Positions 6,217 through 9,303 of a stretch of DNA of 9,303 bases are shown piece after piece. Within the stretch, counting starts at the first letter, position 1. Every line of letters starts with the position of its first letter. A program made the translations under genes and the position numbers. The stretch lies in assembly GCA_025996775.1 (NCBI GenBank), contig BNTS01000123.1, positions 1-9,303 on the forward strand, in the 5' to 3' direction. This DNA comes from Bacteroidia bacterium (lineage in GTDB: Bacteria > Bacteroidota > Bacteroidia > Bacteroidales > Tannerellaceae). The notes below the pieces were generated by a model. It was not told where the DNA came from. It worked only from the letters and a program-made list of their open reading frames with translations, and did not search any database.

Positions 6217-7677
6217 TCACTTCTTCCAGAAGCCGGGGAGGAGGAGGGTTAGGACGGTGAAGATTTCGAGGCGGCCTATCATCATCAGGAAGGAGAGGGT
6301 CCATTTGGAGAGGGAGGAGATGGAGGCGTAGGTGCCTACCGGGCCTTGGTCGCCTAAGCCGGGGCCTATGTTGCTGATCGCTGAAAGAGAGGAGGCAAGT
6401 GATTCTTCGAAGGTAAGCCCGTCAAAGCTCAACACCAAACTACCGGTCATTATCAGGGCTATATAGGTGAAGGCAAAGGCTAAGCAGCGGTAAACGTTGC
6501 TTGATGAAACGGCATGACTATTCATTCGCACTGGACGAACGGCATTGGGATGCATTTGTTTCAGAAAGACATTCGAGAGATTCTTGTTGATAATTACAAA
6601 TCGGGCTACCTTTAGTCCGCCACTCGTTGAACCGGCACATCCGCCTATAAACATAAGCATAAGTACCAATAGCCAAAAGAAGGAACCCCAAGAGAGGTAG
6701 TCGGCGGTGATAAATCCTGACGAGGAGACGATAGAGATTACCTGGAAGGCTGCATGGCGGACCGTTTTTTCAAAGCCGTCATCCAATCCATTGTAAAAAA
6801 GCCAACCTACCGTTATAACCGAAAAAGCCAACACAATAAAAAAGAACCAATGAAGCTCTTCGTCGGCAAAAAACTTGCGGAAGTTTCCTTTCAGAAAGAA
6901 GTAAAGCAGCGTCATACTGACGGAGCCTATAAACATAAAGAGCATCACTATATATTCAATGTATGACGATTGCCAATAGGCGATGCTTGCATTTCGGGTA
7001 GAATAACCTCCGGTTGATACGGTTGTGAGGGCATGGTTCACTGCATCAAATACATTCATAGGCCCCACCCAAAGCAAAAAGGCCGACAAACAAGTGAGCA
7101 ATAGATAAACACCCGATAAACGTTTGGCTACCTGTGTCACACGCGGACGGAAACGTTCGTGCGCAATACCGGTACCCGTAGTCTCGGCGTCGAACATCTG
7201 CGAAGCGCCTCCCCCGAAAACAGGCAAGAGGGCTACCGTAAATACAACGACTCCCATCCCACCCTGCCATTGGGTAAGACTTCGCCAGAAAAGGATACCG
7301 TGAGGAAGGGCTTCTATATTTGTCAGGATAGTAGCCCCGGTAGTCGTAAAGCCTGACATGGTTTCGAAATAAGCGTCGGTAACGGAGTGGATATATCCTC
7401 CCAAATAGAAGGGCAACATGCCGAAGAACGAGAGAAGCGCCCAGGTAAGGGCAACAACAAGCATCCCCTCGCGATAACCGGCAGCCTGCTCATCGGTTTT
7501 CCATCCCAGTAAGACAGCAATCAAGCCCGTCCCAAAGAGGATAGCGCATGAATAAAGCAGAGGCTTCAAATCACCATCACCATAGTAGTAGGCCACCCCT
7601 GCAGCCATCAGCATAAAGAAGGTTTCCAAAATAAACATGGAACCCAACATTTTGACGATAAAACGAATGTTTAACAT
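6217..7677 (-). CDS. trkH: TrkH-family potassium uptake channel subunit
   Basis: This 486-residue integral membrane protein of the TrkH/KtrB superfamily has the usual length. Its four pore-loop repeats are recognisable by their selectivity-filter glycines: TTTGAT (G114), STGGYS (G223), SSSGF (G321) and SNIGPG (G438). The intramembrane gating loop of repeat 3 is also present as GGCAGSTSGG (345-354), followed by basic residues (K356, R359). About ten strongly hydrophobic segments span the chain, ending with LSFLMMIGRLEIFTVLTLLLP. TrkH conducts K+ (and often Na+) across the inner membrane and is gated by the TrkA ring. The ATG at 7677 gives an N-terminus that leads directly into the first membrane segment. 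trkA ends 15 nt upstream on the same strand. Confidence 0.95.
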   Translation of the reverse strand: MLNIRFIVKMLGSMFILETFFMLMAAGVAYYYGDGDLKPLLYSCAILFGTGLIAVLLGWKTDEQAAGYREGMLVVALTWALLSFFGMLPFYLGGYIHSVTDAYFETMSGFTTTGATILTNIEALPHGILFWRSLTQWQGGMGVVVFTVALLPVFGGGASQMFDAETTGTGIAHERFRPRVTQVAKRLSGVYLLLTCLSAFLLWVGPMNVFDAVNHALTTVSTGGYSTRNASIAYWQSSYIEYIVMLFMFIGSVSMTLLYFFLKGNFRKFFADEELHWFFFIVLAFSVITVGWLFYNGLDDGFEKTVRHAAFQVISIVSSSGFITADYLSWGSFFWLLVLMLMFIGGCAGSTSGGLKVARFVIINKNLSNVFLKQMHPNAVRPVRMNSHAVSSSNVYRCLAFAFTYIALIMTGSLVLSFDGLTFEESLASSLSAISNIGPGLGDQGPVGTYASISSLSKWTLSFLMMIGRLEIFTVLTLLLPGFWKK

Positions 7678-7692
7678 ACTAAATAATGGGGA

Positions 7693-9036
7693 TTAATTAA
7701 AGAGGCCTTCGAGCTTGCGTATAGCCGAATCAAGACAGAAAACAATGACACGATCGTCAGCTTGAATTTGCGTGTCGCCTTTTATGATCATCGGTTCATT
7801 GCCTCGCACAAGTCCGCCCAGCGTGAGGTCTTCGGACAGATGCAGATCTTTTACCAGCTTGCGGGTTATCTTGGAACCGGGGGCGGCTATCAACTCCGCC
7901 ACATTGGCGTCGGCAAAAGATAGAATCTTTACATTCGTAACATTACAATCAAGCAAGAACTGATAGATATGGCCTGCTGCAATTCGTTTCTTATTGATTA
8001 CCGTACCTATATCCATATTCTCGGCCAAGGGGATATAGTCGATGTTCTCTACTTCGGCAATGGTTTTCGCTACCTTGCCATAGCGTTTAGCGGTGAGGCA
8101 GGCCATGATGTTGGCGCTTTCATTATCCGTGAGTCCCACAAAGGCTTGGGCGTCTTTGACACCTTCTTGGTTCAGCAATTCCAGATCACGCCCATCGCCA
8201 TGGATAACCAGCACGTTATCAGGTACTGTTTCGGCAATCCGGTGGCATTTTTCCTTGTCTCTTTCTATCAACTTTACACGGACATGGCTTGGTAGCAGGT
8301 TGCAGGTGATTAAAGCAATACGCGTTCCACCAATGATGAAGACTTTCTTCACCTCTGAGTCTGCCTTTCCGGCTTGCATCTGTACGTCTTTGGCGTGTTC
8401 CTTGGTGGTAGTAAAGAACAGGATGTCTCCGCTCAACACCATGCTGCCACCGTTAGGGATATAGGTTCTGTCGTCGCGCTTGATGGCTACGACATGATAG
8501 AGCATATTTTCGATGCTTATATCGGATAGGCGGACATTTGCCAGTTTTGAGTTATCGCGTATCTTCACACCTATCAAGACAAAGATGCCGCCAAGCAGTT
8601 CCATGAATTGTCGTGTCCAAGGTCGGCTAATAGCTGTAGCTATCTCTTCGGCGGCCAGCCTCTCGGGATAAATCATAGACGTGATACCAAGGCTTTCAAA
8701 AAACTCTTTGTTCTTTGGAGCCAGATATTCGTCGTTGTTGATGCGGGCAATTGTTTCCTGAGCACCTAAGCGGGCTGCCAGTTGACAGGCTATAATATTA
8801 ATAGACTCTTCGGGGGTGACGCTTACAAACAAGTCGGCATTCTTAACGCCTGCCTGTTCCAAATCCAGGAAAGAAACAGGATTACCCACGATAGACAACA
8901 TTTCTGCCCCACATGAAGAGAGGGCGTTCAGTCTCTCTTCGTTGGTATCCAACAGGACAATATCCTGTTTTTCTTTTGCTAACATTTTTGCCAGATGAGT
9001 TCCGGTTTCTCCGGCTCCGGCGATTACAATTTTCAT
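7693..9036 (-). CDS. trkA: TrkA, nucleotide-binding regulator of the Trk K+ channel
   Basis: This 447-residue cytoplasmic protein has the TrkA layout N1-C1-N2-C2, with two RCK_N Rossmann domains and two RCK_C domains. The first Rossmann fold is intact: GAGETG (7-12) and the acidic residue D30 at the end of beta-2, as expected for NAD(H) binding. The second (about 231-345) has GGTRIA (236-241) where GxGxxG is expected, with E258 as the acidic residue, so its nucleotide pocket may be altered. The RCK_C domains lie at about 140-222 and 368-445. In characterised systems the TrkA ring binds TrkH and opens or closes it with ATP, ADP or NAD(H). It starts 5 nt after dxs and ends 15 nt before trkH, so the three genes form one operon. 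Confidence 0.95.
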   Translation of the reverse strand: MKIVIAGAGETGTHLAKMLAKEKQDIVLLDTNEERLNALSSCGAEMLSIVGNPVSFLDLEQAGVKNADLFVSVTPEESINIIACQLAARLGAQETIARINNDEYLAPKNKEFFESLGITSMIYPERLAAEEIATAISRPWTRQFMELLGGIFVLIGVKIRDNSKLANVRLSDISIENMLYHVVAIKRDDRTYIPNGGSMVLSGDILFFTTTKEHAKDVQMQAGKADSEVKKVFIIGGTRIALITCNLLPSHVRVKLIERDKEKCHRIAETVPDNVLVIHGDGRDLELLNQEGVKDAQAFVGLTDNESANIMACLTAKRYGKVAKTIAEVENIDYIPLAENMDIGTVINKKRIAAGHIYQFLLDCNVTNVKILSFADANVAELIAAPGSKITRKLVKDLHLSEDLTLGGLVRGNEPMIIKGDTQIQADDRVIVFCLDSAIRKLEGLFN

Positions 9037-9041
9037 ACGTT

Positions 9042-9303
9042 TTAAATTTCTTTAATAGCTTTGGCAATGCTATCGGCATCCATCCCGCATAGGCGGTATA
9101 GTTCGGGGATAGAGCCATGTTCAATAAAGGCGTCGGCAATACCGATACGTCGAATATGAGGTATGTAGCCGTTATCGGCCATAAATTCCATGACGGCGCT
9201 TCCCAATCCTCCCGTCCTGACTCCGTTTTCTACTGTTATCACACGTGAAAACTTGCGTCCTACCTCGTGCAGCAGTTCTTCGTCTATGGGTTTCAGGTAA
9301 ATC
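9042..9303 (-). CDS. dxs: 1-deoxy-D-xylulose-5-phosphate synthase, C-terminal 87 codons (partial)
   Basis: The 5' part of this gene lies beyond the right edge; the window shows about 86 residues and the TAA stop (9044-9042). The visible sequence includes [13 protein letters not shown], then the strand [17 protein letters not shown] and MEFMADNGY, ending with a terminal helix in which [20 protein letters not shown] is recognisable. This is the C-terminal transketolase-like domain of DXS, the thiamine-diphosphate enzyme that condenses pyruvate and glyceraldehyde-3-phosphate at the start of the MEP isoprenoid pathway. The catalytic ThDP- and Mg2+-binding parts are outside the window. Related C-terminal domains occur in other transketolase-like proteins, but the LKPID...ENG..GG.GSAV pattern fits DXS well. 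trkA starts 5 nt downstream. Confidence 0.93.
   Translation of the reverse strand, partial: IYLKPIDEELLHEVGRKFSRVITVENGVRTGGLGSAVMEFMADNGYIPHIRRIGIADAFIEHGSIPELYRLCGMDADSIAKAIKEI

Noticed and set aside
7969..8464. Overlapping plus-strand open frames of 108 and 123 codons opposite trkA
   Set aside because: trkA is intact with both RCK units across this stretch; the antisense frames carry no domain or start-site signal.
1..9303. Mobile element, CRISPR array, tRNA/rRNA gene, riboswitch or defence island
   Set aside because: I saw no transposase or integrase motif, no regularly spaced repeats, no tRNA-like fold and no long non-coding stretch. Nearly the whole window is accounted for by housekeeping genes.

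Overview
The window looks like chromosomal DNA from a member of the Bacteroidetes, most likely order Bacteroidales. Three things suggest this. The leaders carry matches to the Bacteroidetes -7 promoter element TAnnTTTG (TATCTTTG twice, TACCTTTG once) and lack clear Shine-Dalgarno sequences. The gene order is yceD-rpmF-fabH-era-der with no plsX between rpmF and fabH. A two-gene mlaE-mlaF unit stands without mlaD, mlaB or mlaC beside it. I did not identify the species.

Layout from left to right: (1) the N-terminal part of a nitroreductase-family gene on the minus strand, cut by the window edge. (2) A 105-bp divergent promoter region. (3) mlaE and mlaF on the plus strand, the permease and ATPase of an MCE-type lipid transporter. 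(4) A perfect 48-bp palindrome acting as a shared terminator between convergent mlaF and der. (5) A minus-strand block transcribed in the order yceD (DUF177), rpmF (ribosomal protein L32), a strong terminator hairpin, fabH, era and der. (6) A 216-bp intergenic stretch holding the promoter of that block. (7) A second minus-strand operon, transcribed in the order dxs (C-terminus only), trkA and trkH.

The genes are mostly core housekeeping. YceD, L32, Era and Der belong to ribosome structure or assembly. FabH starts fatty-acid synthesis, and Era and Der are the small- and large-subunit assembly GTPases, so this block ties lipid supply to ribosome production. MlaE and MlaF move phospholipid between the two membranes. 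TrkH and TrkA form a K+ uptake channel with its nucleotide-gated cytoplasmic ring, and Dxs makes the isoprenoid precursor DXP.

I found no mobile element, CRISPR array, tRNA, rRNA or recognisable defence system, and no convincing new system. The points most worth a second look are regulatory: the stop-codon-containing palindrome between mlaF and der, the terminator placed 21 nt before fabH, the repeated promoter-like motifs between the nitroreductase gene and mlaE, and an unassigned 32-codon ORF after trkH.
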